DNA of 64,000 nt from Longibaculum muris (GTDB lineage: Bacteria > Bacillota_I > Bacilli_A > Erysipelotrichales > Coprobacillaceae), in the NCBI RefSeq assembly GCF_004343035.1, contig NZ_SMCQ01000015.1, forward strand, positions 1 through 64,000, written 5' to 3'. Below the pieces are notes generated by a model. The model was given only the letters and a program-made list of their open reading frames with translations, searched no databases and was not told the origin of the DNA. Of the stretch, positions 43,634 through 51,766 are shown piece after piece. Each line of letters begins with the position of its first letter. Within the stretch, counting starts at the first letter, position 1. Both the position numbers and the translations under genes were made by a program.

Positions 43634-44611
43634 ATGGGATTTTTTAGTAAGATTAAAGAAGCAATTGTTGGTAATTCGGCTAAGCAAAATGAGAAATATG
43701 TTGCTGGATTGGATAAATCTGGATCATCACTTTCATCAAAGATTAATGAATTAGCAGCACGTTATCGTGAGATTGATGATGATTATTTTGAAGAATTAGA
43801 AAATATCTTGATTATGAGTGATGTTGGTGTTTCAATGGTTATGACCATTGTTGATGAAATTAAAAAAGAAGTGCGTTTACAAAATATTAAAGACCCACAA
43901 ATGATTAATGATATTATTGTCGATAAAATGTTTGTTATTTATGCTAATGATTCTTATATGACAACAAAGATTAATTATGATGATAATGATTTAACAGTTA
44001 TCTTGATGGTTGGAGTCAATGGAGCAGGAAAAACAACGACAATTGCGAAACTTGCACATATGATGAAACAAGAAGGAAAATCTGTTATGGTAGCTGCTGG
44101 TGATACATTTAGAGCTGGAGCGATTGATCAATTAGCAGTTTGGGCTGATCGTTTAGGAATTGAATGTATTAAAGGAAAAGAAGGTGGAGATCCTTCATCG
44201 GTTGTCTTTGATGCTTTAAATCAAGCCAAAGAAAAGAATGTTGATGTTTTAATTTGTGATACTGCAGGACGTCTACAAAATAAAGTCAATTTAATGAACG
44301 AATTAGAAAAAATGAATCGTATTATTAAACGTGTTGTTCCTGCTGGACCACAGGAGACACTATTGGTGGTTGATGCAACAACTGGTCAAAATGGTATTTC
44401 TCAAGCACAAGAGTTTTCTAAAATCACAGATATTACAGGAATTGTTTTAACGAAGATGGATGGAACTGCCAAAGGTGGAATTGTTTTATCAATCAAAGAT
44501 AAATTAAATATTCCAGTTAAATTCATTGGTCTTGGAGAAAGCATGGATGATTTACAAGAATTTGATCTTGAACAATATATCTATGGTTTATGCAAGAATT
44601 TAATGGAGTAA
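43634..44611 (+). CDS. ftsY: Signal recognition particle receptor FtsY
   Basis: A 325-aa SRP GTPase that docks ribosome-nascent-chain complexes at the membrane. It has a short charged N-terminal part, the helical N domain (~25-115), then the NG GTPase with GVNGAGKTTTIAKLA (~127), AAGDTFRAGAIDQL (the IBD start), DTAGRLQNK and TKMDGTAKGG. GGAGG precedes the ATG, 12 bp behind smc. Confidence 0.97.
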   Translation: MGFFSKIKEAIVGNSAKQNEKYVAGLDKSGSSLSSKINELAARYREIDDDYFEELENILIMSDVGVSMVMTIVDEIKKEVRLQNIKDPQMINDIIVDKMFVIYANDSYMTTKINYDDNDLTVILMVGVNGAGKTTTIAKLAHMMKQEGKSVMVAAGDTFRAGAIDQLAVWADRLGIECIKGKEGGDPSSVVFDALNQAKEKNVDVLICDTAGRLQNKVNLMNELEKMNRIIKRVVPAGPQETLLVVDATTGQNGISQAQEFSKITDITGIVLTKMDGTAKGGIVLSIKDKLNIPVKFIGLGESMDDLQEFDLEQYIYGLCKNLME

Positions 44612-44615
44612 TGAT

Positions 44616-44945
44616 ATGGAATCAAATTTAGAAAAGAAACAAAGAGTAAATTTGTTGATGGATTGTTATGAGGAATTATTAACGGATAAACAAAAAGAAT
44701 ATTTGATGCTGTATTATGAAGAAGATTTTTCATTAGCAGAGATTGCTGAGGATTTAGATGTCTCACGTAATGCTGTTTATGATAATTTAAAAAGAGCAGT
44801 AGCATCTTTAGAAGATTATGAAAAGAAATTACATTTACTTGAAAAGCATATTCAAAGAATGGATTTAATTCAAAGGATTGAAGCTGAACAAGAAACATCA
44901 AGAGAAGAATTAAATGATTATCTAGAAATGTTAAAGAAGATATAG
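44616..44945 (+). CDS. ylxM: YlxM-family SRP-associated HTH protein
   Basis: A 109-aa UPF0122 protein with a sigma-70 region 4-like helix-turn-helix: LLTDKQKEYLMLYYEEDFS, then LAEIAEDLDVSRNAVYDNL, followed by a coiled coil. YlxM stimulates the Ffh GTPase cycle in some Gram-positives. It lies between ftsY (4-bp gap) and ffh as usual. Confidence 0.93.
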   Translation: MESNLEKKQRVNLLMDCYEELLTDKQKEYLMLYYEEDFSLAEIAEDLDVSRNAVYDNLKRAVASLEDYEKKLHLLEKHIQRMDLIQRIEAEQETSREELNDYLEMLKKI

Positions 44946-44956
44946 GAGGGTGAATT

Positions 44957-46348
44957 ATGGCTTTTGAGTCTCTTTCAGAAAGATTACAAGAGAGTTTAAA
45001 GAAAATTAGAGGGCAAGCAACATTAACTGAAGAAAACATGGATGAGATGCTTCGTGAGATTAGATTAGCATTACTTGAAGCAGATGTTAACTTCCAAGTT
45101 GTTAAGGAATTTATTGCCAATACAAAGGAAAAAGCATTAGGACAAGATGTTTTAGGTTCTTTAAAACCTGGACAAGTTGTTGTTAAAATTGTTCATGATG
45201 AATTGGTAGAATTATTAGGAACAAGTGTTAGTGAGTTGAATTTATCAAAAACTCCAACAGTGATTATGATGGTTGGGTTACAGGGGTCAGGGAAAACAAC
45301 GACTTCTGGAAAGATTGCTAAGTTATTAGTTAATAAATATAGTAAAAAACCATTACTCGTTGCAGCCGATATTTATCGTCCTGCTGCGGTTGACCAATTA
45401 AAAACATTAGGACAACAATTAGACATTCCTGTCTTTGAAAAAGGAACAGATATCTCAGCTGAACAAATTGTCAGTGAAGCTATGAACTATGCATATGCCA
45501 ATCATCATGATGTTGTTTTAATCGATACCGCTGGTCGTTTACATATTGATGAACCATTAATGCAAGAATTACAAAATATTAAAGGAATCGTCAATCCAAG
45601 TGAAATCTTATTGGTTGTTGATGCGTTAACAGGGCAAGATATTGTTAATGTTGCTCAATCATTTAATGATCATTTAGGAATTACTGGGGCCGTTTTAACG
45701 AAGTTAGATGGTGACTCTCGTGGTGGGGGTGCATTATCTGTACGTCATATTACACATGTACCAATTAAATTTATTGGGACTGGTGAAAAATTAGATGCAA
45801 TTGATTTGTTCTACCCAGATCGTATGGCAGATAGAATCTTGGGAATGGGGGATGTTGTTTCATTAGTTGAAAAAGTTCAAGATGTCTATGATGAAAAAGA
45901 CACAATGAAAACATTCCAAAAGATGCAACAAGGAACATTTGGTTTAGATGATATGCTTGATCAGATGCATCAGGTTCGTAAATTAGGACCATTATCAGGA
46001 ATCTTAAAAATGATTCCAGGAATGCCAAAAATGCCTGAAATTAATGATGAAGATACTGATAAAAAATTAAAAATGACGGAATCTATTATCTATTCAATGA
46101 CTAAGGAAGAACGTCGTAATCCTGATATCTTAAATGCTAAGCGTAAAGAAAGAATTGCTAAAGGATGTGGACGTAGTGTGGCTGATGTCAATCGTTTGAT
46201 TAAACAGTTTGAAGCCTCTAGACAAATGATGAAACAAATGGGTAATTTAGATCCAGTGACTGGTATGCCTACTCAAAAACCTAAACAAAACATGACTTTT
46301 AATCCTTATCGTAAAAAAGAAAGACATAAGAAGAAAAAGAAAAAATAA
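44957..46348 (+). CDS. ffh: Signal recognition particle protein Ffh (SRP54)
   Basis: A 463-aa GTPase binding signal sequences and 4.5S/scRNA. The N domain is followed by G-domain motifs GLQGSGKTTTSGKIA (~106), AADIYRPAAVDQL, DTAGRLHID and TKLDGDSRGGGALS. The methionine-rich M domain (~325-440) carries MTKEERRNPDILNAKRKERI and KGCGRSVADVNRLIKQF. It ends in a very basic tail (RKKERHKKKKKK). GGAGG precedes the ATG. In relatives rpsP follows directly; here an ISL3 element and two short ORFs intervene. Confidence 0.98.
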   Translation: MAFESLSERLQESLKKIRGQATLTEENMDEMLREIRLALLEADVNFQVVKEFIANTKEKALGQDVLGSLKPGQVVVKIVHDELVELLGTSVSELNLSKTPTVIMMVGLQGSGKTTTSGKIAKLLVNKYSKKPLLVAADIYRPAAVDQLKTLGQQLDIPVFEKGTDISAEQIVSEAMNYAYANHHDVVLIDTAGRLHIDEPLMQELQNIKGIVNPSEILLVVDALTGQDIVNVAQSFNDHLGITGAVLTKLDGDSRGGGALSVRHITHVPIKFIGTGEKLDAIDLFYPDRMADRILGMGDVVSLVEKVQDVYDEKDTMKTFQKMQQGTFGLDDMLDQMHQVRKLGPLSGILKMIPGMPKMPEINDEDTDKKLKMTESIIYSMTKEERRNPDILNAKRKERIAKGCGRSVADVNRLIKQFEASRQMMKQMGNLDPVTGMPTQKPKQNMTFNPYRKKERHKKKKKK

Positions 46349-46366
46349 TGTATGAAATAGAAAGCG

Positions 46367-46594
46367 ATGGATAGAGAAAAATATAAGTTTATATCTGTTG
46401 CTTTTATTTTGTAACTCTTAAATGCGAAAGAATCAAAAACAAGAGATTATCTTCATTACCATACTTCTTCTGATAAGATACTATGTAAATATCCAACTTT
46501 CTCAGGTAGTTCAAGTTATAGCTTGTTAGATGATAAGGATAATAGAACGAGTAATATAAATATTGATAATGATTATATAAATAGTTTTGAATAG
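46367..46594 (+). pseudogene. Possible decayed short ORF with in-frame stop
   Basis: ATG 46367 opens a frame (start MDREKYKFISVAFIL, like the beginning of a signal or membrane segment), stopped by TAA at 46412-46414. The same frame then continues through ~60 codons (LLNAKESKTRDYLHYH...) to TAG 46592-46594. The ribosome site is weak. It may be the wreck of a small secreted protein or chance. No homology is claimed. Confidence 0.3.
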
Positions 46595-46617
46595 TGAGCT
46601 AAAAAGGAGGGGCTGTG

Positions 46618-46890
46618 ATGAATGATATAATATTATGCGTTATTTCAATTTGCATATTATGTATATGTTTGCATTTTAAATGTTCATTAAAAATGACTAA
46701 GATTCTATTTGGATTCAATTTTGTTGCAATTATTGCGAATTTTATTTATTATTCTATTCAACCAAAAGTAGGTGTTGCAAGTGCATATCCAGAAGTTTAT
46801 GGTTTATTATACACCTATAAAGCTATTTTTGTATTCATTATATGTGTAATTATTATCGCTTTAAAAAAACATATTGAAATCAGAAAATAA
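46618..46890 (+). CDS. Small membrane protein, unknown
   Basis: A 90-aa protein with three hydrophobic helices (~3-20, 27-47, 66-83) and four Cys in the first ~22 residues. AAGGAGG (46604-46610) lies 7 nt before ATG 46618; GTG 46615 is an alternative. It ends at a strong terminator, immediately after which the ISL3 element begins. No family recognised. Nothing comparable stands between ffh and rpsP in better-known Firmicutes. Confidence 0.6.
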   Translation: MNDIILCVISICILCICLHFKCSLKMTKILFGFNFVAIIANFIYYSIQPKVGVASAYPEVYGLLYTYKAIFVFIICVIIIALKKHIEIRK

Positions 46891-46914
46891 AGAGAATTAT
46901 ATCAAGTATCAAAT

Positions 46915-46964
46915 AAAGGTATAAATATAGTGAATTATTCTATCACTATATTTATACCTTTTTA
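46915..46964 (+). terminator. Strong terminator next to the ISL3 insertion
   Basis: A perfect 19-bp stem (46915-46933 with 46943-46961) with a 9-nt loop, followed by TTTAT. The left ISL3 end starts 1-2 bp further on. Confidence 0.88.
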
Positions 46965-46965
46965 T

Positions 46966-48588
46966 GGGTCTCTAAATTTCCGCGGGGTTTGTAAAAACGA
47001 GACTCAAAAATAACGTGGGGTTTTATTGACCCCACACGTGTTTAAAGTGAAGAAAGTATCATTCAAAACCATGGGGTTAAGAATGATACTTTTATTCTAC
47101 AGAAACAGCCATTTCTAATGATTATTTTTTATTTTTCTTATAATTTCCTCTTTCTTTTCCAGGCTCTCTATTTGTCTTCTTTTTATTTGTCAATAGAGGT
47201 AAGGAATCTTTATTTATGCAGTACATTATACGGCTTCTTAATCTTTCAAAGTTCTTATATTTTAATGATGTTTTCAAAAGAACTTTTATTCTTCCGTTAA
47301 TTGATTCTATTGGACCATTTGATATTCTTCTTTGACCAATAAGAATGAAAGAATTCAAAATTTCAGTTCTCCAGTTTTTTAAAAATCCAACAACATCCTT
47401 AAACTCATTCATATTCAATTTGACTAATTCATTATATAATTCATCATATCTCTTAGCTGCATTTTTATATGTATAGTCTTCGTTGAAGTCAAGATAGTCT
47501 TCTTTCCATTCATATGCATTTTTTAATAATGGATCAATCTTGAGCATCAATTCAAGTATTTGAGGCTTGTTTATGGCATAGCCGATTTTCTTATTGTATT
47601 GAGGAATATTATCTTCAATGTCTCCTTTTCGTTTCATGAGAAGGTGATTCCAATGTTTCAGCAAATAATAATTAACGCTGTCCTTATCTTGCTTGGACAT
47701 AACATGAATTCGTACATTCTTTAATGCATCGTTAATATTTTTTACGACATGAAATGAATCGACCATGACAATACAGTTCTTAAAATGATGATAGGCAAAA
47801 TCTCCGTAGGTTGTGTTCATATCAATGCTTACATATTTAACATTACTGAATTCACTTTTATTGATGTACTGCATATAAGAATAGAGCTTGAATTTTTTCC
47901 TGCTTGGAAATATATCGATAATCTGACTTGTTTCCCAATCAATGAAGATACAAGCAAATTTATTATCCCAGGTTCTGCCTAGATAAAATTCATCAATTGA
48001 AAGAACTCTAGGAAGTGGGTTAGGACGCATGGTGACATACTGATCAAAAATATTGACAACAGAAGAAGTAGAGATATGATTTTTTTCAGCAATAGAAGTA
48101 AAGGTATAATTCAATCTCTTACAGTCCTTGAGAACCTGTATAATTGTAGCGTTGGAAATTCTTTGTCTAGCAGCAATGAAAGGATTATCTTCAAGAAAAG
48201 ACTTATGACAATCATTGCATATAAATCTTCTGCATCTGTAATTGATATAGGTGTTATTTGTGTTGAAAATAGAATGAGTGATTTTTTTAATCTTGTAATC
48301 TTTGATATTTGCATTTAAACTGCCACAGCAGGGACAAGGCTTAATTTTTCTGGATAAAGTGACATTAATAAAAACGGTATTATCAGTTCTTGCAATGTTT
48401 AAATCTTGAATATCATCAGGTTGTAAACCAAGTAAATTTATAGTATCATAATCCATGAGTTAAAACTTTCCTTTCATATATGGTTGTTTCTGCAAAAATA
48501 TCATATCATGAAAGGATTTTTTTAATATGAAGGAGACCCCTTTAAAATTTAGAGATAAAAAAAGGGACACCCCACGGAATTGTAGACC
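46966..48588 (-). mobile_element. ISL3-family insertion sequence
   Basis: The transposase gene is flanked by imperfect inverted repeats. The left end reads GGGTCTCTAAATTTCCG-CGGGGT (46966-46988). The right end, on the reverse strand, reads GGTCTACAATTCCG-TGGGGT (48569-48588). A second candidate right repeat (reverse TCTCTAAATTT...GGGGT) lies nearer the transposase at 48534-48554. No 8-bp target duplication could be recognised, so the outer bounds are approximate. Confidence 0.7.
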
Positions 48589-48615
48589 AAAGGGTTGACC
48601 CCACACTAATTTAAA
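47026..48615 (+). repeat. Direct repeat pair near both ISL3 ends
   Basis: TTGACCCCACAC, three variable bases, then TTTAAA occurs at 47026-47046 and at 48595-48615 in the same orientation. The first copy is inside the assigned element, the second just outside. Confidence 0.6.
47122..48456 (-). CDS. ISL3-family transposase
   Basis: A 444-aa full-length DDE transposase. The N-terminal zinc-binding part has CPCCGSLNA and CRRFICNDCHKSF, a helix-turn-helix follows (~85-130), and the catalytic core has LSIDEFYLGR, SIDMNTTYGDFAYHHF, VMVDSFHVVKNIN and the late GPIESINGRIK. These are the family's conserved blocks and the frame is intact, so the element may be active. GAAAGGAAAG precedes the ATG. Transcription is opposite to the surrounding ribosomal genes. 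Confidence 0.95.
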   Translation of the reverse strand: MDYDTINLLGLQPDDIQDLNIARTDNTVFINVTLSRKIKPCPCCGSLNANIKDYKIKKITHSIFNTNNTYINYRCRRFICNDCHKSFLEDNPFIAARQRISNATIIQVLKDCKRLNYTFTSIAEKNHISTSSVVNIFDQYVTMRPNPLPRVLSIDEFYLGRTWDNKFACIFIDWETSQIIDIFPSRKKFKLYSYMQYINKSEFSNVKYVSIDMNTTYGDFAYHHFKNCIVMVDSFHVVKNINDALKNVRIHVMSKQDKDSVNYYLLKHWNHLLMKRKGDIEDNIPQYNKKIGYAINKPQILELMLKIDPLLKNAYEWKEDYLDFNEDYTYKNAAKRYDELYNELVKLNMNEFKDVVGFLKNWRTEILNSFILIGQRRISNGPIESINGRIKVLLKTSLKYKNFERLRSRIMYCINKDSLPLLTNKKKTNREPGKERGNYKKNKK

Positions 48616-48803
48616 TTTCTCTTTTTATTTTGTTTATTTACTTTTATAATTAGTATGTTTTTTATCTGATTATTTTATTGTTTGGAATTTATCTGCTGAA
48701 TTGAGTATTGAGTTTTTATTCAATAAAAATATAATTTTATGTCTTGTTCTTGAAACTATTAGTAAATAGTAATGCAGAAAATACAAGTGTTAAGTAAAAA
48801 TAC
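48589..48803. other. AT-rich gap between ISL3 and rpsP
   Basis: Apart from the outer copy of the direct repeat, the stretch is extremely AT-rich with no supported ORF or RNA. Confidence 0.5.
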
Positions 48804-48831
48804 TTGACAGATAAAATATTTATGGTATTAT
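48804..48831 (+). promoter_or_regulatory. rpsP promoter
   Basis: TTGACA (48804-48809), 16 nt, extended -10 TGG-TATTAT (48826-48831). It lets the rpsP operon run independently of ffh despite the insertion. Confidence 0.8.
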
Positions 48832-48864
48832 ATGTAGGCAAACTAAAATAACGGAGGAAATATT

Positions 48865-49149
48865 ATGGCTGTAAAAATTAGATTAAAAAGAATGGGTGCT
48901 AAAAAATCACCATTTTATAGAATTGTGGCTGCAGATTCAAGAATGCCAAGAGATGGACGTTTCATTGAACAATTAGGAACTTATGATCCTAGACAAAATC
49001 CTGCAGTAGTAACAATCAAAGAAGAAGAAGTTTTAGCATGGTTAAACAAAGGTGCTCAACCTTCTGATACTGTAAGAAATTTATTAAGTCAAAAAGGTAT
49101 CATGAAAAAATTCGCTGAAGCTAAAGATGCTGCAAAAGCTAAGAAATAA
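48865..49149 (+). CDS. rpsP: 30S ribosomal protein S16
   Basis: A 94-aa small-subunit protein: start [20 protein letters not shown], then [20 protein letters not shown] and a lysine/alanine-rich tail. GGAGG precedes the ATG. First gene of rpsP-khpA-rimM-trmD. Confidence 0.98.
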   Translation: MAVKIRLKRMGAKKSPFYRIVAADSRMPRDGRFIEQLGTYDPRQNPAVVTIKEEEVLAWLNKGAQPSDTVRNLLSQKGIMKKFAEAKDAAKAKK

Positions 49150-49163
49150 GCTGGTGATTTTAA

Positions 49164-49415
49164 GTGGACTACGTAAAAACTTTACAAGATATTGCTAGTG
49201 AATTAGTAAGTGATAAAAATAAATTAGAAGTGAGACAAATGCCTTCTTTAGAAGAAGATACAATTGTTTTATATGTTTACGCTTCTCATGAAGATATCGC
49301 TAAACTCATTGGTAGAAAAGGTATGATGGCTAATTCAATTCGTCAATTAATGTCTGTTTGTGGACGCTTAAATGACAAGAAATTAGATATCAAATTTGAA
49401 TCTTATGGAGAATAG
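49164..49415 (+). CDS. khpA: KH-domain RNA-binding protein KhpA
   Basis: An 83-aa single KH domain with GRKG in IAKLIGRKGMMANSIRQLM, the RNA-contact loop. KhpA dimerises with KhpB/Jag and binds many RNAs, affecting cell division in streptococci. It starts at GTG 49164 with GGTGAT upstream, 14 bp after rpsP, the usual place (ylqC). A terminator follows inside the operon. Confidence 0.93.
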   Translation: MDYVKTLQDIASELVSDKNKLEVRQMPSLEEDTIVLYVYASHEDIAKLIGRKGMMANSIRQLMSVCGRLNDKKLDIKFESYGE

Positions 49416-49440
49416 ATGTGATATCACATCTATTTTTTTT
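49411..49440 (+). terminator. Intra-operon terminator between khpA and rimM
   Basis: The palindrome AGATGTGAT/ATCACATCT (49414-49431) then eight T. It should reduce rimM-trmD transcription relative to rpsP-khpA. Confidence 0.85.
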
Positions 49441-49453
49441 CAAGGAGGAAATT

Positions 49454-49957
49454 ATGGAACAGGTCATTGTTGGAAAAATTGTAAATACACATGGGATTAA
49501 AGGTGAATTAAAGGTTAAAACTTCAACTGATTTTATTGAAGAAAGATTTGCGAAGGGAGCACATCTTTATATTGATGAAAATGGTGTAAAAAAAGAAATG
49601 ATTGTAAAAAGTCATCGTTTTCATAAAGGCCATGTCTTGGTTTGTTTTGAAGGATATCAGGATATTAATTTGGTAGAAAAATATAAGGGATGTTTGCTGT
49701 ATGCTGATAAAGATGTTGATTTATTGGATGAAGGCGAATATTATGTTGGAGATTTGATTGGTTGTGAAGTTTATAATCAGGGTGAATTGATTGGTAAGGT
49801 AAAAGATATTCAGCTCTATGAACATCATGATCTTTTGGTAGTTGAAGGAAAACAAAAGATTATGATTCCTTATGTTGATGCATTTGTTGAAGCTGAAGAT
49901 ATTGAAAACAAACGTATTGATGTTCATTTGATTGAGGGTTTTTATGATGAAGATTGA
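49454..49957 (+). CDS. rimM: 16S rRNA processing protein RimM
   Basis: A 167-aa 30S maturation factor binding S19 and the 16S 3' domain. The N-terminal domain holds VGKIVNTHGIKGELKVK; the PRC-barrel C-terminal half has LIGCEVYNQGELIGKVKDI and IPYVDAFVEAED. AAGGAGGAAATT precedes the ATG. It overlaps trmD by 11 bp. Confidence 0.95.
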   Translation: MEQVIVGKIVNTHGIKGELKVKTSTDFIEERFAKGAHLYIDENGVKKEMIVKSHRFHKGHVLVCFEGYQDINLVEKYKGCLLYADKDVDLLDEGEYYVGDLIGCEVYNQGELIGKVKDIQLYEHHDLLVVEGKQKIMIPYVDAFVEAEDIENKRIDVHLIEGFYDED

Positions 49958-50669
49958 TATTCTTTCTTTGTTTCCCGAAATGTTTGAAGGCTTTTTGAAC
50001 ACGTCTATTATTAAAAGAGCAATTGATGCTAAAGTTGTTGAAGTGAATGTGCATGATTTTAGAGAATTTGCTGATAATAAGCATAAGAAAGTTGATGATT
50101 ATCCTTATGGTGGAGGACAAGGAATGGTCTTGATGTGTCAGCCTATCTTGGATTGTCTAAAAACTTTGGTAACTAAGGAGTCATTAGTTATTTTAATGTC
50201 TCCACAGGGACAAACGCTTAATCAGGCTTATAGTCAAAAATTAGCCCATGAGCAGAAACATTTGATAATTATTTGTGGACATTATGAAGGATTTGATGAA
50301 CGAATTAGAGATTATGTGGATGTTGAATTATCAATTGGTGACTATGTTTTAACAGGTGGCGAATTAGCCAGTATGGTTGTTTGTGATTCTGTGATTCGTT
50401 TATTAGAAGGCGCTATTCGAGAAACTTCTCATGAAGATGATTCTTTTAGTGATGGACTTTTAGAATATCCGCAGTATACTCGTCCTTATGAATATGATGG
50501 AAGTGTTGTTCCAGAAGTTTTAATGAGTGGTCATCATGAAAATATTCGTAAATGGCGTTTACATCAGTCACTTTTAAAAACATATCGTAAAAGACCTGAT
50601 TTGTTACAAAATAGAGAGTTTAGTGAAGAAGAATTAAAAATTTTACAAGAAATTCAAAAAAATGATTGA
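49947..50669 (+). CDS. trmD: tRNA (guanine37-N1)-methyltransferase
   Basis: A ~240-aa SPOUT enzyme making m1G37 beside the anticodon, which prevents frameshifting. The start MKIDILSLFPEMFEGFL, the motif DDYPYGGGQGMV, and the knot with CGHYEGFDERI and LSIGDYVLTGGELA are present. ATG 49947 (or 49944) lies behind GAGGG inside rimM, so translation is coupled. Confidence 0.97.
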   Translation: MKIDILSLFPEMFEGFLNTSIIKRAIDAKVVEVNVHDFREFADNKHKKVDDYPYGGGQGMVLMCQPILDCLKTLVTKESLVILMSPQGQTLNQAYSQKLAHEQKHLIIICGHYEGFDERIRDYVDVELSIGDYVLTGGELASMVVCDSVIRLLEGAIRETSHEDDSFSDGLLEYPQYTRPYEYDGSVVPEVLMSGHHENIRKWRLHQSLLKTYRKRPDLLQNREFSEEELKILQEIQKND

Positions 50670-50694
50670 TTTTATAAAGAAAAAATGATAATAT
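50666..50694 (+). promoter_or_regulatory. rplS promoter
   Basis: TTGATT (50666-50671), 17 nt, extended -10 TGA-TAATAT (50689-50694). Confidence 0.75.
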
Positions 50695-50698
50695 ATTT

Positions 50699-50757
50699 CA
50701 GTCTTTGGACGCAGAAGCTCCGCTGGTTATAAAACGTATGAACTTCGTAGACTAAAT
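50699..50757 (+). ncRNA. L19 leader (ribosomal protein autoregulatory leader)
   Basis: A compact structured stretch between promoter and rplS: outer arms CAGTCTTTGG/GTAGACT with an inner hairpin GCAGAAGCTCCGCTGGTT. Size and position match the Firmicutes L19 leader. The ligand is presumed to be L19. Confidence 0.7.
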
Positions 50758-50780
50758 TTTGTGAAGGAGGAAGTCATATT

Positions 50781-51131
50781 ATGAATATGCAATTAGTACA
50801 AGAAATTACTAAGAAACAATTAAGAAAAGACATCCCTGATTTTAAAGCTGGGGATACAGTAAAAGTTTATGTAAAAATTCAAGAAGGTGACAAAACACGT
50901 ACTCAGTTATTTGAAGGTGTTTGTATCGCTAAAAAAGGTGGAGGAATTTCTGAAACTTTCACAGTAAGAAAAATCTCTTACCAAGTTGGTGTAGAAAGAA
51001 CTTTCCCAATTCATTCACCAATCATTGATAGAATTGAAGTTGTTAAAATCGGTAAAGTACGTAGAGCTAAATTACATTACTTACGTGGATTATCTGGTAA
51101 AGCTGCTAGAATTAAAGAAATCCGTAAATAA
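50781..51131 (+). CDS. rplS: 50S ribosomal protein L19
   Basis: A 116-aa protein at the 30S-50S interface. It has [49 protein letters not shown] and [27 protein letters not shown] precedes the ATG. Own promoter, leader and terminator. Confidence 0.98.
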   Translation: MNMQLVQEITKKQLRKDIPDFKAGDTVKVYVKIQEGDKTRTQLFEGVCIAKKGGGISETFTVRKISYQVGVERTFPIHSPIIDRIEVVKIGKVRRAKLHYLRGLSGKAARIKEIRK

Positions 51132-51161
51132 GAAGTATGGGGAGATCCCATACTTTTTTTC
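51132..51161 (+). terminator. rplS terminator
   Basis: AAGTATGGG/CCCATACTT (51133-51141, 51147-51155) then a T-run. Confidence 0.9.
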
Positions 51162-51207
51162 TAGTTTTTTAGCTTATTTACATGTATAATAGGAAAAGGT
51201 GATGATG

Positions 51208-51756
51208 ATGGATAAACAAAAGAAAAAATGGATAGCTTCTTTATTAGAAATGCTTGGAGTCATAGTTTTAACAGTTGCAATATTTAAGTTTGTTGTGATT
51301 CCTGTACGTATAGATGGAATTTCAATGGAAAATACTTTACATGATCAAAGCGTGGCTATGATTAATGCTATTGGTGTAAGCGAGGAGAATATTCATCGTT
51401 TTGATATTGTTGTTTTATATAGTGATAAGCTAGATGAAAAGATTATTAAAAGAGTGATTGGAATGCCTGGGGATACAGTTGAATTTAAACAGGATGAATT
51501 GTATATTAATGGTGAGAAAATGAATCAGGATTTTTTGGATTCTGATTTTGTTGAACAATCTAAAATTACATATAATGTTTCTCAATTTACGGATGATTTT
51601 AAAGTGAAGGTTGATGAAGGAAAATATTTTGTAATGGGAGATAATCGTTTGCGTTCAACTGATTCTAGGGAATTAGGAGCGTTTACTTTGGATGATATTA
51701 TCGGAGTAAAAGGATTGGTGATTTATCCTTTTAGCGATATTCAATGGATAGATTAG
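51208..51756 (+). CDS. lepB: Type I signal peptidase
   Basis: A ~182-aa Ser/Lys protease removing signal peptides outside the membrane. One N-terminal anchor helix (~9-31) is followed by the catalytic Ser39 in GISMENT, the base Lys81 in KRVIGMPGD, and the conserved VMGDNRLRSTDSRELG. Four possible starts lie in a GTG-ATG-ATG-ATG run; ATG 51208 best fits AAAGGTGA. TATAAT at 51185-51190 suggests its own promoter. It sits between rplS and rbgA as in several low-GC Firmicutes. Confidence 0.95.
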   Translation: MDKQKKKWIASLLEMLGVIVLTVAIFKFVVIPVRIDGISMENTLHDQSVAMINAIGVSEENIHRFDIVVLYSDKLDEKIIKRVIGMPGDTVEFKQDELYINGEKMNQDFLDSDFVEQSKITYNVSQFTDDFKVKVDEGKYFVMGDNRLRSTDSRELGAFTLDDIIGVKGLVIYPFSDIQWID

Positions 51757-51766
51757 GAGGATTCAT

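Noticed and set aside
44581-45120. 179-codon minus-strand ORF over ylxM-ffh
   Set aside because: A shadow of well-identified genes; no ribosome site or family match.
46956-48596. Target-site duplication of the ISL3 element
   Set aside because: Bases next to the assigned ends do not match as an 8-bp repeat; none reported.
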